From positions 1 through 14,796 of the forward strand of contig WFQA01000282.1 of NCBI GenBank assembly GCA_015487255.1: a stretch of DNA of 14,796 nucleotides. Direction: 5' to 3'. This stretch comes from Paracoccaceae bacterium. GTDB taxonomy: Bacteria > Pseudomonadota > Alphaproteobacteria > Rhodobacterales > Rhodobacteraceae. Position 1 is the first letter of the stretch. Every line of letters starts with the position of its first letter. The notes under the pieces are model-generated. The model saw only the letters and a list, made by a program, of their open reading frames with translations. It was not told where the DNA came from and did no database searches. Shown here piece after piece: positions 13,647 to 14,796 of this stretch. The translations under genes and the position numbers were made by a program.

Positions 13647-14411
13647 TTAACGCCGCAATAACCGGAATATCTCTGACGCCCCATACCCGGCAATCAGCGC
13701 CACCAAGAGCGAGAGCAGCCCGTAGAGCAGCGGTTGCTGGCGGGAGAGGTTATAGACCCAGCGCTCAAAACCCTCTTTGCGCACGGATATCTCCACCGAA
13801 GTATCAGCAACGATATTCCGGTCGCGAATCAGGTAGATGCGTGCGGTATAATCACCCTCGATCAGGTTGGCCGGCAGTTGAATACTGGCATTGAAAAGGG
13901 TTTCCTCATTCAGGCTGAGCACCCCGTCGCGCTCGGCATAAAGCCCGTTATCGAGCCGGATACGGGTTATCGCCTCGCTGAATTCAGCCACATTGATCCC
14001 GGGGGTCTCCTTGGCCTGGCGGCGGATCGCATAATCCAGCCCAATGGCAAAATCTCGGCGGTCGCCCTCGTTGAGGATTTCATCCAGAGGGCCGGTGCTG
14101 ACCACGGTAAAAAAGCTTGGCACCGCCTCCACCTCGACCGCTTCCGCATTAAGCCAGATCCCAAAGCGCTTTTCTTTCTTGCGCACCACGGTGGATGCCA
14201 GCGGGCCTTCTACCACAATCGCCACATCGAGCGGAGCCAGCCCTTCGGCCATCGGCCCGTCGCGCTTGACCGCGCCAAATACAAATATCTCGGAGCCGGC
14301 AAAATTGGCAGTAATTGCCACGCGGTTCTGGCTGAGATCAACCACCACCGATTCTTGCGCCATAAGCGGCGTGGCCAGAAAGCTGAGGATGAATATGAGC
14401 TTACGCAACAT
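13647..14411 (-). CDS. TIGR02186-family membrane-anchored periplasmic protein
   Basis: This alphaproteobacterial protein of unknown function (254 aa) is typically encoded beside a TSUP permease. It has a signal peptide (MLRKLIFILSFLATPLMA, cleavage near residue 18). A beta-rich extracytoplasmic region of about 200 residues follows, starting SVVVDLSQNRVAITANFAGS and including FVFGAVKR and 'IVVEGPLASTVVRKKEKRFG' followed by IWLNAE. One C-terminal membrane helix lies at about 229-250 (LLYGLLSLLVALIAGYGASE), leaving a short basic cytoplasmic tail. This predicts a periplasmic domain tethered to the inner membrane. The ATG at 14411 follows the upstream stop by 2 bases and has GGGGGA about 8 bases upstream, inside the end of that gene. 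The tight pairing suggests a periplasmic accessory to the TSUP transporter, perhaps for sulfur-anion export; this is inferred from neighbourhood only. Confidence 0.85.
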   Translation of the reverse strand: MLRKLIFILSFLATPLMAQESVVVDLSQNRVAITANFAGSEIFVFGAVKRDGPMAEGLAPLDVAIVVEGPLASTVVRKKEKRFGIWLNAEAVEVEAVPSFFTVVSTGPLDEILNEGDRRDFAIGLDYAIRRQAKETPGINVAEFSEAITRIRLDNGLYAERDGVLSLNEETLFNASIQLPANLIEGDYTARIYLIRDRNIVADTSVEISVRKEGFERWVYNLSRQQPLLYGLLSLLVALIAGYGASEIFRLLRR

Positions 14412-14413
14412 CC

Positions 14414-14796
14414 CTATTCCCCCGCGCCAATGGAAAACAGTTCGGAAGGCATGATCAAAAGATCAAGCGCCAGCTTGGCACACATCGCCAAAACCATGAT
14501 CGCCAGCAATATCCGCAACTGCTCGGCCTTCAGCTTCACCCCGATACGCGCGCCAACCTGCGCCCCGATCACCCCGCCGGTCAGCAAAATCAGCGCCAGC
14601 ACCGCATCAACGGTAAAGTTTTGCATGGCGTGGGAGAGCGTGGTGTAGGCGGTCACGAAAATGATCTGGAACAGCGAAGTGCCAACCACAACCTTGGTGG
14701 GCATGCCCAAAAGATAGATCATCGCCGGCACCATGATAAAGCCGCCGCCAACCCCCATGATCGCCGCCAATACCCCAACAACAACCCCAACCAGTA
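14414..14796 (-). CDS. TSUP (TauE/SafE) family anion permease, C-terminal part
   Basis: This is the last 127 residues of an inner-membrane TSUP-family transporter; the 5' portion lies outside the right edge. The reading frame stays open to the last base, and an apparent TTG start at 14770 is only an internal codon. The visible part opens with hydrophobic LVGVVVGVLAAIMG, then the family motif GVGGGFIMVPAMIYLLGMPT and VVVGTSLFQIIFVTA, which belongs to the second repeat of the TSUP fold. It closes with two hydrophobic spans (VLALILLTGGVIGAQVGARI and LRILLAIMVLAMCAKLALDL) and the tail MPSELFSIGAGE. TSUP members export sulfite, sulfoacetate, thiosulfate or organic anions; the exact substrate is not visible. 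It is followed after 2 bp by the TIGR02186-family gene. Confidence 0.88.
   Translation of the reverse strand, partial: LVGVVVGVLAAIMGVGGGFIMVPAMIYLLGMPTKVVVGTSLFQIIFVTAYTTLSHAMQNFTVDAVLALILLTGGVIGAQVGARIGVKLKAEQLRILLAIMVLAMCAKLALDLLIMPSELFSIGAGE

Noticed and set aside
13358..13894. Plus-strand 178-codon frame across the repeat cluster
   Set aside because: It runs through palindromes and antisense to the TIGR02186 gene, with no domain and no start signal.
1..14796. CRISPR array, tRNA or rRNA gene, insertion sequence, phage or toxin-antitoxin module
   Set aside because: I saw no regularly spaced repeat array, no tRNA cloverleaf or rRNA segment, and no transposase, integrase or toxin-like reading frame on either strand.

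Overview
The window looks like a chromosomal segment of an alphaproteobacterium, most likely from the Rhodobacterales. The basis is the gene order phoH-ybeY-corC-lnt-metK, a TIGR02186/TSUP pair, an HU protein of the type common in that order, and an intergenic repeat of the kind I associate with Rhodobacteraceae. By eye the DNA is moderately GC-rich. Every gene I can support lies on the minus strand, so transcription runs from high to low coordinates. Genes are densely packed and several pairs overlap by four bases. The long plus-strand open frames are antisense shadows.

Right part (14796 to 9506). A TSUP-family permease, cut by the window edge, is followed 2 bp later by a TIGR02186-family membrane-anchored protein. 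A 273-bp gap filled with inverted repeats comes next. It is followed by a housekeeping run: phoH (ATPase), ybeY (endoribonuclease, rRNA maturation), corC (CBS-domain protein), lnt (last step of lipoprotein acylation) and metK (S-adenosylmethionine synthase). phoH/ybeY and corC/lnt overlap by 4 bp, and metK has a short, potentially structured leader.

Middle (8247 to 4395). ade (adenine deaminase) and amn (AMP nucleosidase) overlap by ATGA. Together they would convert AMP to adenine plus ribose 5-phosphate and then adenine to hypoxanthine. An HU-family nucleoid protein follows, ending in a clear intrinsic terminator.

Left part (4310 to 1). A small conserved-looking protein (probably DUF6500) and an EamA-type exporter come first. 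They are followed by a phosphonate/phosphite/phosphate-type ABC importer: phnD (periplasmic binding protein), phnC (ATPase), phnE and a second phnE cut by the left edge. phnD has its own AT-rich upstream region with repeats. A GC-rich stem-loop separates phnD from phnC, as expected where the binding protein must be made in excess.

I did not find a convincing undescribed multi-gene system. The items most worth a second look are the palindromic repeat cluster at 13400-13640, the metK leader, the coupled ade-amn pair, the phnD upstream repeats, and the mineral-like acidic loop near the PhnD N-terminus.
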